NCBI GenBank assembly: GCA_021324735.1
Contig: JAJPIO010000014.1
Location: 231,632-295,631, forward strand
Direction: 5' to 3'
DNA length: 64,000 nucleotides
Source: Bacteroidota bacterium
GTDB taxonomy: Bacteria; Bacteroidota; Ignavibacteria; Palsa-1295
Shown here: positions 47,628 through 56,407 of the stretch, piece by piece
Position numbering within the stretch: position 1 is the first letter of the stretch
Layout of the letters: each line of letters starts with the position of its first letter
Notes under the pieces: generated by a model
The model's input: the letters and a program-made list of their open reading frames with translations, nothing else
Database searches by the model: none
Told to the model about the DNA's origin: nothing
Position numbers and translations under genes: made by a program

Positions 47628-48065
47628 ATGAACGTCCAGCAGCAAATCAAAACGTATATAGCAAGTCAACCGGAGCCGAAGCGCAGCGACATGCAGGAGT
47701 TGCACTCGCTCACACTTCGGGTGTTGCCAACGGGTAAGTTGTGGTTCTTCGATGGTAAGAACAGTGAAGATAAAACGGTCAGTAATCCTACGATCGGATA
47801 CGGGCTTCAGACGATAAAGTATGCGAATGGAAAAACGAGAGAGTTTTTTCAAATTGGCCTGAGCGCAAACAAAACTGGGATCTCCGTCTATATCCTCGGC
47901 ATCGAGGACAAGAAATACTTAGCCAAAGCCTATGGAAAAAAGATAGGCAAGGCGAGCGTGACCGGATATTGCATCCGGTTCAAATCCGTGCAGGACATCA
48001 ACCTCGATATTCTCGAAGCGGCCATACGATATGGTATCGAGGCGGGGAAGCCACAGGAACAATAG
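47628..48065 (+). CDS. DUF1801-like protein
   Basis: 145 residues from ATG 47628 (an upstream in-frame extension of 11 codons lacks similarity). QIKTYIASQPEPKRSDMQELHSLTLRVLPTGKLWFFDGKNSEDKTVSNPTIGYG is the YdhG/DUF1801 pattern of a small alpha/beta protein, sometimes annotated as iron-chaperone-like. GLSANKTGISVYILG and the C-terminal helix complete the fold. Biochemical role unknown. Confidence 0.7.
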   Translation: MNVQQQIKTYIASQPEPKRSDMQELHSLTLRVLPTGKLWFFDGKNSEDKTVSNPTIGYGLQTIKYANGKTREFFQIGLSANKTGISVYILGIEDKKYLAKAYGKKIGKASVTGYCIRFKSVQDINLDILEAAIRYGIEAGKPQEQ

Positions 48066-48085
48066 TATTTGATTTCGTAAAGCCG

Positions 48086-48093
48086 TATATTTG
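48086..48093 (+). promoter_or_regulatory. Candidate -7 element (TATATTTG) before a lipoprotein gene
   Basis: TATATTTG, with TTTG 14 nt upstream at 48068-48071 (shorter than the usual 17-19 nt spacer). A start near 48100 would leave a ~40-nt leader before ATG 48142 and supports that ATG over an upstream TTG. Confidence 0.45.
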
Positions 48094-48141
48094 CGGTCAA
48101 GACTTATCCCGATCCCACTAATTTATTTGAAGAGTCCCGAC

Positions 48142-48828
48142 ATGAAGACCTATCGTAATCTTTGTATTCTTATCATTGCCGCGATGATCGGCGGTGCGGG
48201 TTGTAAATCGAATTCCTCCAGCCCAAACGGCGGAGGAACGACTACGCTGACTATCCCTGGCGTCGGCAGTGTGTTCGTGTATGACGATTATCAGACCGAC
48301 ACACTGACGGGCGCGAAGATACCGAGCACGGAAAAATTTGATACTACAACAGTTATTGCTACACATATCTCGTTTGCCGGCAAAACGAACGTGACTCAAT
48401 TTCGGGAGAATGCAGGCGGTCTTAATGTGAGCTACATGAGCTACGAACCGAACGGTGACGTATCATTTTATGTGAATAGCAGTGGCTCGCCTGGTAGTCG
48501 CAGCGGATGGCTCACGGTGCCGCTTGCGAGCAAAGGGCAACAATCATTTACCGAGTTCGATACTATCAATGGGGGAGTGCATTCGATGACGGTCGAAACG
48601 CTGACCTATACTGGGGCCACAACCTTAACGCTTGCTGGAAATACATTCTCCGCCTACACCTTCAATGACCAGGTCCTTCACAATTCGTCGATCACCTACA
48701 ATAATTCGACGGATTGGTTTGATGCAGCAACAGGGATGGTACTGCAGGTAGATGAGCCGATAATACAACCATACGGTTATAAGGATCGAGGCAGCCATTT
48801 TGCGCTTATCAGCTACAGTATAAGGTAG
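48142..48828 (+). CDS. Lipoprotein, paralog of the one at 50649
   Basis: 228 residues from ATG 48142. Lipobox MIGGAGC puts the acylated Cys at 21, followed by a Ser/Asn/Gly linker. The rest is beta-rich: IPGVGSVFVYDDYQTDT, AAG-type 'ATHISFAGKTNVTQF', SYEPNGDVSFYV, FNDQVLHNSSITYNNSTDWFDAATGMVLQVDEP and a final ALISYSI. A second protein at 50649 shares PGVGS-F-Y, HIS-GKTNV, YEPNGD-S-Y and 'WYDAATGM-QVDEP' in the same order, so they are paralogs. Probably outer-membrane or periplasmic surface lipoprotein of unknown role. Confidence 0.8.
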   Translation: MKTYRNLCILIIAAMIGGAGCKSNSSSPNGGGTTTLTIPGVGSVFVYDDYQTDTLTGAKIPSTEKFDTTTVIATHISFAGKTNVTQFRENAGGLNVSYMSYEPNGDVSFYVNSSGSPGSRSGWLTVPLASKGQQSFTEFDTINGGVHSMTVETLTYTGATTLTLAGNTFSAYTFNDQVLHNSSITYNNSTDWFDAATGMVLQVDEPIIQPYGYKDRGSHFALISYSIR

Positions 48829-48870
48829 GGGAGTTCCGGAGAGCATTCAGGAAAGTCCGAGGGGTGCGAC

Positions 48871-49223
48871 GTGTACTCGCGATCTCTGATCGCGAGCCCC
48901 GCGGGATAGCCACAACGGGTGGGGTTAGCTCGTCCCCACGTCCGGCGATCCGGAGATCGCCGGTACACGAGCGGTGCCGGCGTGTACTCGCGATCGCGAG
49001 CCCCGCGGGATAGTCACAACGGGTAGGGTTTGCTCGTCCCCACGTCCGGCGATCCGGAGATCACCGGTACACGAGCGGAGCCGGCGTGTACTCGCGATCT
49101 CTGATCGCGAGAGCCCCGCGGGATTGCCACAACGGGTAGGGTTTGCTCGTCCCCACGCCCGGCGATCCGGAGATCGCCGGTACACGAGCGGAGCCGGCGT
49201 GTACTCGCGATCTCTGATCGCGA
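48871..49223. repeat. REP/BIME-like tandem array of paired inverted palindromes
   Basis: Three complete units of 104-113 bp starting at 48871, 48982 and 49086, plus a partial unit at 49199. Each unit contains palindrome A (CTCGCGATC-TCT-GATCGCGAG) and, about 60 bp later, palindrome B (CCGGCGATC-CGGA-GATCGCCGG). B read in reverse complement, including flanking CGTGTAC, is a diverged copy of A, so the unit is an inverted pair, as in BIMEs. The second unit lacks seven bases of A (CTCTGAT), and unit three has two extra bases. It fills the gap between two lipoprotein genes and is not coding. Confidence 0.9.
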
Positions 49224-49350
49224 TAGTTAAAGTTGTCCGCCTTGTCGAACTCCGTAAGCGAATCAAAACGTAACGCCAATACGCAATTCATTCAATGCGA
49301 CTAAATGAAACAAAGTCGCTTCTTCCGGGTTAATTGGAAAACAACCTGTT

Positions 49351-50094
49351 ATGGCAATGAAAAAAAGAGTTCGTCTGCTTGTGTCCCTCCTTGTAATTTC
49401 TGTAGTGATTAGCTCCTGTTCCACTAATACTACGAATACTGTTGAAGCGCCCGTCCACCATGGGACTCTTGCAGGCCGAATAGTATTATATGATACGGGC
49501 TCCATATCCATGACAGATTATTCCGGAGTTGTTGTCTCGATTGACAGCACAGGGATGAAGGCTGTCACTGATTCGTTTGGAAACTGGCGGATAGACGGTG
49601 TTGCGCAAGGTCAGTATAATATTACGGCATCCAAAGATGGGTTCGGTGCCTATCATTGGTTTGAACAGCTTGTAGATACCGGTCGCTATGATCTTGCAAC
49701 TATTAGTCTGGGTAAGATGTCCAATGTCACTCCCACGTTGCTTTCAGCCATACCAGGTTCGCCACTCGCGCTGTATGCAAAGTGGAAAACTCCTCCTTAT
49801 TATATAGTCCTATATTGCGACTTGGACTCCACCGTTCAGCCTCAAGACGCACATCTTGCAGTTTCACAGTATTATTCGAACCCTGGATATGTGGATTCAG
49901 TATACTGTGGATTCACAAATCAAGACTTACTAACCGCGGGAGTTCGTTCTGGGCAGACCATATATTATAGTGCGTCTACAATTTTCACTGTAAATACGTA
50001 TGCGATGGTATCATATTATGACCCAATCCATCACGAAACTCGCTGGGTGTCGACTGGCCCGAAATCAAACGTGGTTAAAGTTGTGATGCCTTGA
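49351..50094 (+). CDS. Lipoprotein with carboxypeptidase-regulatory-like domain
   Basis: 247 residues. Signal MAMKKRVRLLVSLLVISVVISSC gives a lipobox Cys at 23. Residues ~37-115 (GTLAGRIVLYDTG..., GVVVSIDSTGMKAVTDSFGNWRIDGVAQGQYNITASKDGF) are a CarboxypepD-regulatory-like beta sandwich, a stalk or scaffold domain. The C-terminal ~125 residues are beta-rich and unrecognised. Likely tethered to the outer membrane. Located between the BIME-like array and its solo copy. Confidence 0.8.
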   Translation: MAMKKRVRLLVSLLVISVVISSCSTNTTNTVEAPVHHGTLAGRIVLYDTGSISMTDYSGVVVSIDSTGMKAVTDSFGNWRIDGVAQGQYNITASKDGFGAYHWFEQLVDTGRYDLATISLGKMSNVTPTLLSAIPGSPLALYAKWKTPPYYIVLYCDLDSTVQPQDAHLAVSQYYSNPGYVDSVYCGFTNQDLLTAGVRSGQTIYYSASTIFTVNTYAMVSYYDPIHHETRWVSTGPKSNVVKVVMP

Positions 50095-50124
50095 GTTTAG
50101 TAGGAGTTGCAGAAAACTCGATAT

Positions 50125-50178
50125 TGCTCGTCCCCACGTCCGGCGATCCGGAGATCGCCGGTACACGAGCGGAGCCGG
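50125..50178. repeat. Solo copy of the BIME-like palindrome B
   Basis: A 54-bp stretch nearly identical to the second half of the array units (GCTCGTCCCCACGTCCGGCG, palindrome around CGGA, GTACACGAGCGGAGCCGG). It lies right after the lipoprotein gene and before a small minus-strand gene, showing that the element also occurs as a single copy. Confidence 0.85.
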
Positions 50179-50182
50179 ACTT

Positions 50183-50398
50183 TTAGGCGACCTTCTGCCA
50201 CCGCTGGTCCATATCGAGCGCATACCGATTGCCATTACTCATCTCATGGACTTCCCGTCCAGAAGCCTCTTTCTCCGTGCGGACCTCATAAATCTTCTCG
50301 CCTTCTTCGCGAGTAAGGAAACGCTCGAGCGCGGCGACCTCCGGCGCTACATCGCCTAACCACTCGCCTTCAGATTCTTTTACAAAAGCTCTACTCAT
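50183..50398 (-). CDS. Small conserved protein
   Basis: 71 residues from ATG 50398 (MSRAFVKESEGEWL). An in-frame extension upstream (to 50560) runs through palindromic intergenic DNA and is not family-like. The MSRAFVKE start is shared with small proteins of unknown role in other bacteria; the middle is acidic and helical (EVAALERFLTREEGEKIYEVR), the end basic/aromatic (NRYALDMDQRWQKVA). Function not known. Confidence 0.55.
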   Translation of the reverse strand: MSRAFVKESEGEWLGDVAPEVAALERFLTREEGEKIYEVRTEKEASGREVHEMSNGNRYALDMDQRWQKVA

Positions 50399-50484
50399 AC
50401 CGATCGACCTAACACACAATCGACACGATTCCCGCCAACACATAGATCGTGGATGTGGGGAGTTGTACTCCGTACGCCGAAGAT

Positions 50485-50504
50485 GTCCGGCAAGGATGCC
50501 GGAC
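50485..50504. repeat. Intergenic palindrome GTCCGGC-6-GCCGGAC
   Basis: Perfect 7-bp arms separated by AAGGAT, flanked by CGTACG-like sequence on both sides, about 90 bp upstream of the small minus-strand gene. Another REP-like hairpin in this accessory region. Confidence 0.55.
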
Positions 50505-50648
50505 GTACGCATGGTACGGCTGCCACAGGCCGTGCGTTGGCGCCCCGAACCTTTCTTCACCAGATTTAGTCAAACATTTGTGAGCAGCGTGTATTCGTGT
50601 ACTTCTCTGTTGCTGTGCGTCATCTCGTAATTTAATTCGTTACTGGCC

Positions 50649-51314
50649 ATGAAGCTTCAAGATCGCGTTATCCTTACTATCGGAATAATCGTCGCTATTG
50701 CCGGCTGTACGTCGTCCACTGGCCCCGGTCCTCTCGCGATGGTTATGCCGGGTGTCGGAAGTACGTTTACCTATCGCGGTTGGGCTATCGACACCGCTAC
50801 CGGTAGGATGAGACCAGGCTCGGACGGCCTTGGGACGATTACGGTTATCGCCGCGCACATCTCATACCAAGGTAAAACCAACGTGCTGGAACTGCAGCTC
50901 GATACATTCCCGCCGGAGTATATAAATTACGAGCCGAACGGGGATTTGTCTATTTACTTCCAAGCGATGGGACAGCCCGGAGCTCAGGATGAGTGGGTCA
51001 CGATGCCGCTGGTGAGCGGAGGCCAGCACAAGCATGTGTGTTCCGACATTACCTCAGCCAGCGGCGAGCGATGGCGAACTGTTAAGACATTTACTTCCGC
51101 TGGTCCAGCTTCCATTACGGTGTCTGGACATACTTATTCTTCCTACGGCATTGGCTATCAGGAGTTGTATAATTCAACGCTCGTGGATACTTCTACTACG
51201 TGGTATGATGCCGCAACCGGCATGTACATTCAGGAGGATGAGCCAGTTCAGTTCGAGGCAGGCTTTAAAATTGAGGGTCATCATGTTGAGCTGGTGAGCG
51301 AGACTTTGAAGTAA
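50649..51314 (+). CDS. Lipoprotein, paralog of the one at 48142
   Basis: 221 residues. MKLQDRVILTIGIIVAIAGC gives acylated Cys 20. Shares with the 48142 protein the ordered motifs PGVGSTF-Y, HISYQGKTNVLEL, YEPNGDLSIYF, TYSSYGIGYQELYNSTLVDTSTTWYDAATGMYIQEDEP and final VELVSETL. Divergence is high, so the duplication is old. Between the copies lie the BIME array, the CarboxypepD lipoprotein and the small protein gene. Confidence 0.8.
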   Translation: MKLQDRVILTIGIIVAIAGCTSSTGPGPLAMVMPGVGSTFTYRGWAIDTATGRMRPGSDGLGTITVIAAHISYQGKTNVLELQLDTFPPEYINYEPNGDLSIYFQAMGQPGAQDEWVTMPLVSGGQHKHVCSDITSASGERWRTVKTFTSAGPASITVSGHTYSSYGIGYQELYNSTLVDTSTTWYDAATGMYIQEDEPVQFEAGFKIEGHHVELVSETLK

Positions 51315-51483
51315 CAGCAATTGTGCGCAAGTAACGCGCTCCCAATCCGTAAGACAATTTGTTTTGCGGGTCGCCGAACTGGCCCATGTCAGTAGCCGAT
51401 TGGCCTGCATCTATTCCCGTGGCCGCCTGGGATAGAGCAGGTAGGAGAATTCTTCGCTTCGAGGATTGATTACTAGAAGCAAG

Positions 51484-51894
51484 ATGAAGCTTATATTTCT
51501 TGTACTTGGTCTATCGTGGTTTGGCGGCTCGCCGGCGACAATCACCATGCAGCGTACCGGATGCGAAGGGCCGTGCCCGGTGTATCGTGTCGTTCTCGAT
51601 AGCATAGCAGCTACCGCCCATGTGACCGTCAGCTTTCCCGAATTCGTCGATACTACCTACAACGTCGATCGTCGTAAGCTCGATAAAGTATTTTCGCTTA
51701 TCCACCGGAGTGCCTTTTGGCAAACGCCGGAAAAGCAACTGAGCGGTATCAACGATGTCGGCACCACGACGATAACGGCATCGAGCAATGGCCGAACGAA
51801 AGCAGTGCTCTATAACGGAAAGCCACCGATGCTCGACTCGATCGCCCGCGCAATCGATAAGATTGCCAATACAAAACAGTTGTTGTACCAATAA
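51484..51894 (+). CDS. DUF6438-like small exported protein
   Basis: 136 residues from ATG 51484 (six more in-frame codons upstream). N-terminal MKLIFLVLGLSWFGGSPATI could be a signal segment. TITMQRTGCEGPCPVYRVVLDS holds the C-x2-x-C-P-x-Y motif typical of DUF6438 proteins, which also contain 'F........W'. Function unknown. Sits in a run of small same-strand genes before the pentapeptide-repeat gene. Confidence 0.7.
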   Translation: MKLIFLVLGLSWFGGSPATITMQRTGCEGPCPVYRVVLDSIAATAHVTVSFPEFVDTTYNVDRRKLDKVFSLIHRSAFWQTPEKQLSGINDVGTTTITASSNGRTKAVLYNGKPPMLDSIARAIDKIANTKQLLYQ

Positions 51895-51965
51895 ATACAA
51901 TATCTCTGACGTCCGTCCGTCCATATCGGGGAAGCCAATAATGGCTCTCGAAAACTCATTACGTT

Positions 51966-52526
51966 ATGTTCGACGAAGTACTCGATATGGTCTCCAGCGC
52001 ATTGCATCGGATCGGTGGCGGCGCCAACATGGAAGGCCAGGACCTCAACGGTAAGGATTTGACCGGCGTGGACTTAAGTATGTCCAACCTGAAGAATGTA
52101 AATTTTACCGGTGCATCGCTGACGGGAGCCAACCTCAGCAAGTGTAATCTCGAAGGAGCGAATTTCGCGAATGCCGATCTTACCGGCGCGGACCTGAGCT
52201 ATTCCAACCTGAAGAACGCGACGAATATCGAATCGCTGGGTCAGCCAGGCATTAAGCTCCGCGGCGTAAATCTTCCCGATCTTAACTTTAGCGGAAAAGA
52301 GATGCCGGGCGCTGTCTTCCGCGCGTCGAATCTTGCGAACGCCAATTTCTCAGGCTGTGACCTGACCGGCGCGAACTTCAGCATGTGCAATCTCGAGAAT
52401 GCTGATTTCACGAATGCCGATCTCGAACACGCGGATTTTAGCTTCTCGAATCTCCGCAACGCCAAAGTAGACGGTGCGAAGATGGCCTTCGTTAAAATGT
52501 CAGGGACGAACCTGGTCTCGAAATAA
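51966..52526 (+). CDS. Pentapeptide-repeat protein
   Basis: 186 residues. From ~22 to the end the chain follows A(D/N)LXX repeats: LTGVDLSMSNLKNVNFTGASLTGANLSKCNLEGANFANADLTGADLSYSNLKNA, then a short interruption (IKLRGVNLPDLNFSGKEMPG) and another block through NADLEHADFSFSNLRNA. This forms a right-handed quadrilateral beta-helix. Some members mimic DNA and protect gyrase, others are scaffolds; nothing here picks one. No signal peptide. Converges on the TIR protein gene, which ends 7 bp later on the other strand. Confidence 0.9.
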   Translation: MFDEVLDMVSSALHRIGGGANMEGQDLNGKDLTGVDLSMSNLKNVNFTGASLTGANLSKCNLEGANFANADLTGADLSYSNLKNATNIESLGQPGIKLRGVNLPDLNFSGKEMPGAVFRASNLANANFSGCDLTGANFSMCNLENADFTNADLEHADFSFSNLRNAKVDGAKMAFVKMSGTNLVSK

Positions 52527-52533
52527 GCTGGCG

Positions 52534-54267
52534 TCAGGCGACCGCTTGTGTTCGCTTGAGGAGAGCCTGGAATTCTGGTGAGTAGTAGAATTCTTCATCT
52601 TCGCCGGCCGGCTGAAGATTGGAGAAATCTTTATGGCCAAGATCGACCGCTTGCGTGAAGTATTTCATAGCAAGTGCTTTATCGCCGAGCATGAGCGCAA
52701 GCAAGCCGATCTCATATATTTTTCTGGCATCGTGAATATCTTCGAGCGATGCGATATAACTAAGCGCATCGTTCGGGTAACCAGCATCCATTAAAAGATT
52801 CGCATACTTTACTCGCGAAGATTCGTCTTCCGGATGAAGTCGAAGGTGCTTGGCAAAAACAGTAAGGGCTTGCTCTGCCCAATATTTTCGCTTTTCTTGT
52901 TGGCCGCTTTGTTCGCATGCCAGGACGAGTCCCCACAGCGTAGGCCGATGCTCCGGCTGGATATCCAGGGCCCGTTCGAGCGGAGCGATCGCCTCTGCCT
53001 GCCGCTTCATAATAATATAGAGAACGCCCAAATGGAAATGCGCTAAATGATCGTTCGGATATTGAGCGATATATTCCTTGGCTGCCGCCTCGGCTTTGTC
53101 GAACAGCCTTCGCTTTTGTGCCAGTACAACACGGACCTCGAAGACGCGAGGAGCCTCCATATTGAGCGCCATCGCTTGTTCGAGTAACCGCTCCCCCCGA
53201 TCGAGAACGGCAGGGTCCTGCTCATAATCATACATCTGGATACAGGTGGCTGCTTGTAGCAGAAGGGCGTCAGCATAATTCGGGTCGATCTCGACGGCCT
53301 GATTGAAGAACGATGCCGCAACACGATAACCGGTTAACGTCTCGCGATGGAAGTAATCCAGCCCGCGCATAAAGAGCTCATAGGCTACCGGATTTTGTGT
53401 CTCGCGTTTTAAAAAGCGAGACGTTTCTTCTTTCGTGACATGCAGCTTTAATCCTTCAACAACTTTATTGGCGACGGTCTCCTGAACGAGGAATATATCG
53501 TTCATCGTACCACGGTGAGCGTATTGCCAAATGTTATCGCCAGACTCCATATCAATGAGTTCGACATTGATCTTGAGCTCAGCAGTCTCCGGTCCGACCG
53601 CAATTTTTCGAACCGAGCCTTCGAGGAAATACCGGACGTTCAGTTCTTTCGCAACCTGTGCTGTACGAATTTTCTTATCCTTAAAGGACATCGTTGTTTG
53701 CCGGTCGATCAGGCGCAAGGACTTAATGTTAGTCATTGCAGAGATCAGCTCGCCGGTCAGTCCATCCGCGAACCAGCCGTTATCCTGGGCGGGGGAAAGG
53801 TCTTCGAACGGAAGTACCATCAGGCTTTTGCGCGTATCTGCAATGACGGGTGCTGTCGGACTACCAGCGGCCACCGGTTCGAGCGCGTTCAAACCCGCTC
53901 GTCGTAACGAGCGAAGAATACCGTCGAAATCTGAAAATTGTGCGCGTTGAATTCCAGCGAGTTGATATTTGAATTCGCTGGTCAGGATCACTTGTTCGAG
54001 CTCTACCGGAAGGATCGTGCGATCGCTTTCACTGGCGATGGAGAGTTCGCGCAAGACATTTTTTGATTGCAACGAATCCCGCGAGAGCAATACGATGAAC
54101 GTGTGGCTCGTCTCGATGGCATCGACGATCTCTTTCGACCATTGCTTGGCTGCTTCGAGTCCATGCTGATCGATCCAAACGTCTAAGCCTTGCGAGCGCA
54201 AACGATCGGCAAGCGAAAGCGCTTGCGCGGAGTCCTTACGGGAATAAGAGAGAAATATATCCGGCAC
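52534..54267 (-). CDS. TIR - TolB-like - TPR protein
   Basis: 577 residues. TIR domain 1-~130: FLSYSRKDSAQALSLADRL, GLDVWIDQHGL, and FIVLLSRDSLQSKNVLRELSIA with a Glu in the usual catalytic helix position. Residues ~145-280 (KSLMVLPFEDLSPAQDNGWFADGLTGELISAMTNIKSLRLIDRQTTMSF) are the TolB-N-like domain common in signalling adenylate-cyclase-type and TIR fusion proteins. From ~290 to the end there are TPR units (PNYADALLLQAATCIQ, PNDHLAHFHLGVLYIIMKRQAEAIAPLERALDIQPEH). It may sense protein partners and act through the TIR domain; whether TIR is an NADase is unproven. No defence partner genes adjacent. Confidence 0.88.
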   Translation of the reverse strand: MPDIFLSYSRKDSAQALSLADRLRSQGLDVWIDQHGLEAAKQWSKEIVDAIETSHTFIVLLSRDSLQSKNVLRELSIASESDRTILPVELEQVILTSEFKYQLAGIQRAQFSDFDGILRSLRRAGLNALEPVAAGSPTAPVIADTRKSLMVLPFEDLSPAQDNGWFADGLTGELISAMTNIKSLRLIDRQTTMSFKDKKIRTAQVAKELNVRYFLEGSVRKIAVGPETAELKINVELIDMESGDNIWQYAHRGTMNDIFLVQETVANKVVEGLKLHVTKEETSRFLKRETQNPVAYELFMRGLDYFHRETLTGYRVAASFFNQAVEIDPNYADALLLQAATCIQMYDYEQDPAVLDRGERLLEQAMALNMEAPRVFEVRVVLAQKRRLFDKAEAAAKEYIAQYPNDHLAHFHLGVLYIIMKRQAEAIAPLERALDIQPEHRPTLWGLVLACEQSGQQEKRKYWAEQALTVFAKHLRLHPEDESSRVKYANLLMDAGYPNDALSYIASLEDIHDARKIYEIGLLALMLGDKALAMKYFTQAVDLGHKDFSNLQPAGEDEEFYYSPEFQALLKRTQAVA

Positions 54268-54436
54268 GGAAGAGCGACAGTGTTAACGGCGAAGCCATCA
54301 TAAGCGTAAAAAGGGAATTCTCGTTTCGCAGGTAAAAAAGTGTTAGCGGATTTCCTTCGGACTATCTTCTTTGGGAATACTGGCGTTTCATTATCGGTTG
54401 AGATACCGTGTCGTTATTGGGTTGGTCGCCTGCTAA

Positions 54437-55177
54437 ATGATTATGCTTTCAAAACAGGTAGCAAAGACGAAATTGGGTGCGGAGGATGGCTTCGTTTGGC
54501 GTGGAAAGGAAGTCAGCCGCGTCGAAGGGTTGAGCGATGCGGTATTTGCTTTTTCGGTCACTCTCCTTATTGTATCGACCGAAGTGCCGAAAACCTACGA
54601 TGCGCTTATCGAACGGCTGTTCGATTTTATTCCGTTTGCCGCGTGCTTTCTGCAGCTAATGGTCGTCTGGTACACGCAATACAAATTCTACCGCCGATAT
54701 AATTTGGAAGACGCCGTAACGACGCGGTTGACGATCGCATTGCTCTTCGTCGTGTTGTTCTATACGTATCCGCTCAAGTTTGTATTCATGTCCTGGTTTA
54801 CAACGTTTCGCCCGTCAAGCGAATATTTAATACTAAACGGCAGCCAGATGGCAGGCTTATTTACGATATATGGTGTCGGATTTATCGCCGTGTTTCTGAT
54901 CTTCTTTCTGATGTATCGTCACGCTTATCGTAAGCGAGAGGAATTAGAACTGACCGAAACGGAGGTGTGGGACACGCGTCATTCGATGCGGGAAATTATC
55001 CTCTTTTGCGGGGTTGCAGCGCTTTCTGTTATAGTCGCGAACGTTGTTCCTCCAGATATAAGCTGGTTGGGTGGTCCGGTATATTCGCTTATTGGCCTTG
55101 TCAGCTGGGCTCATGAACGCTGGAGCGGCAAGAGGCGAAAAGAAATTTATTCCCAGAGTTTGCTTGCAAACGTGTAA
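54437..55177 (+). CDS. TMEM175-family membrane protein
   Basis: 246 residues with about six membrane segments. VSRVEGLSDAVFAFSVTLLIVSTEVP is the conserved R-x-E-x-L/F-S-D-A-V-F-A helix 1 of TMEM175/DUF1211 proton-potassium channels, where FSDAVFA lines the pore. Bacterial members form tetramers that leak K+. The gene is divergent from the TIR gene (170 bp) and converges on the GH1-like gene with 7 bp between stops. Confidence 0.88.
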   Translation: MIMLSKQVAKTKLGAEDGFVWRGKEVSRVEGLSDAVFAFSVTLLIVSTEVPKTYDALIERLFDFIPFAACFLQLMVVWYTQYKFYRRYNLEDAVTTRLTIALLFVVLFYTYPLKFVFMSWFTTFRPSSEYLILNGSQMAGLFTIYGVGFIAVFLIFFLMYRHAYRKREELELTETEVWDTRHSMREIILFCGVAALSVIVANVVPPDISWLGGPVYSLIGLVSWAHERWSGKRRKEIYSQSLLANV

Positions 55178-55184
55178 GAGTAAG

Positions 55185-56378
55185 CTACACAATACCCAGC
55201 ACCGTACTCTCCGTTGGAAGAATATCGCGCCAGATACTAATTAGCTCTTTATAAGCTCGGCCAATGTCGCGAATATTGCGATCCAAGTCGCAAAGGCCGA
55301 GCGGATTTACGGTGCCATTGTTCTCCCGTAATCCTGTATCCCAATCGACCTGGTCCTGCAAACTATACCAGGTAAATCCGACGATCGGCACTCCATCTTT
55401 ACGCAGGCGATGAACGTTAGCCCACTCTTTCTTCATCCAGGGGATCGCGTTGGGTTCATTGTAATTCGTTTCGGTGTGCATTACCGGTAACCGGTACCGC
55501 GCATAATACTGGTGCGTGATCGGATAGTAGCCAAATATTTCGCCCGATAACGAAATGCTTCCATCTTCACGGACGAGATTCTCATTCGTCTCGTAATAGT
55601 CGTTGCCCATTATGCACCGTGATTTCACATGATTCTTTAAGAACCAGTCATATTCTGCACGAGTCATCCCATTATCGAGCAGGTACTGATAGATCTCCGC
55701 ATCGAGCCGATGGCCATAGGTCAGGTCGAGCGCAAGAAATCTTTTTTCGTTGAAGAGCCGGGCTATACCTTCGCACTTCGGACTTTGAGGATGAAAATAC
55801 TGGGTCGATTCGCTTTGAATGAAGATCGCATCCGGTCGTATCTTCAGGATAGCGTGCATTGCAAGCACGTTCCCTTTGCACAGGTTCTTAAGCGCAGTAA
55901 CGAACGCTCGCTCGGATTTCAGCCGCTCGTTCCACCAACCAAATAAGGCGGAAAAGACCGCAGCAACGAATATCTCATTGACCGGCGTATAAAACCTGAT
56001 CCATGGATAACGCTGAGCGAACGCCATCGCGTAGTCTGCGAAGAGCGCAGGCCATTCCGTATTTTGAAAGTCGCCGATCCAATCCGGTACACCGAAATGG
56101 CAGAGATCGGCTATGACGGTGGTATGTTGTGCTCTCAGTGCTCCCAGGGTTTTATCAGCAAAGGCCCAGTCATATTTTCCGGCTCCCTGATGAGTAGAGA
56201 AGTAAGGTGGACCATATCGAAGATATTCAATGCCGAGTTCTTGCAAGAGTGCAAAATCCTGACGCCAGCAATCGTAATGTTTGGTCTTCTCCATTTCATC
56301 CTGGCGTATCGTTTTACCCTGCCATTCGATGGTCGGATAACTATTCTCGATCCCGGTGGCAAACATGAACTGTTTCAT
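55185..56378 (-). CDS. GH1-like glycoside hydrolase
   Basis: 397 residues from ATG 56378 (MKQFMFATGIENSYP). The frame extends to a TTG at 56492 but that part overlaps the SDR stop and is not family-like. TIM-barrel pattern with IEYLRYGPPYFSTH, IADLCHFGVPDW, FYTPVNEIF (Asn-Glu, acid/base at 134-135) and VMHTETNYNE (likely nucleophile Glu region), then FTWYSLQDQVDWDTGLRENNG with the GH1-type Trp-Asp segment. Length is a little short for GH1 (~450), so it is a divergent clan-A enzyme. No signal peptide: intracellular. 29 bp after an SDR gene, probably an operon for sugar use. Confidence 0.75.
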   Translation of the reverse strand: MKQFMFATGIENSYPTIEWQGKTIRQDEMEKTKHYDCWRQDFALLQELGIEYLRYGPPYFSTHQGAGKYDWAFADKTLGALRAQHTTVIADLCHFGVPDWIGDFQNTEWPALFADYAMAFAQRYPWIRFYTPVNEIFVAAVFSALFGWWNERLKSERAFVTALKNLCKGNVLAMHAILKIRPDAIFIQSESTQYFHPQSPKCEGIARLFNEKRFLALDLTYGHRLDAEIYQYLLDNGMTRAEYDWFLKNHVKSRCIMGNDYYETNENLVREDGSISLSGEIFGYYPITHQYYARYRLPVMHTETNYNEPNAIPWMKKEWANVHRLRKDGVPIVGFTWYSLQDQVDWDTGLRENNGTVNPLGLCDLDRNIRDIGRAYKELISIWRDILPTESTVLGIV

Positions 56379-56407
56379 GCTAAAACGATAGGTAGTAAAG
56401 CAAGGGG

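Noticed and set aside
48871..49223. CRISPR array
   Set aside because: The units are ~110 bp with internal palindromes, no unique spacers between short repeats, and no cas genes nearby. The same applies to the GATACCC and 16-bp arrays.
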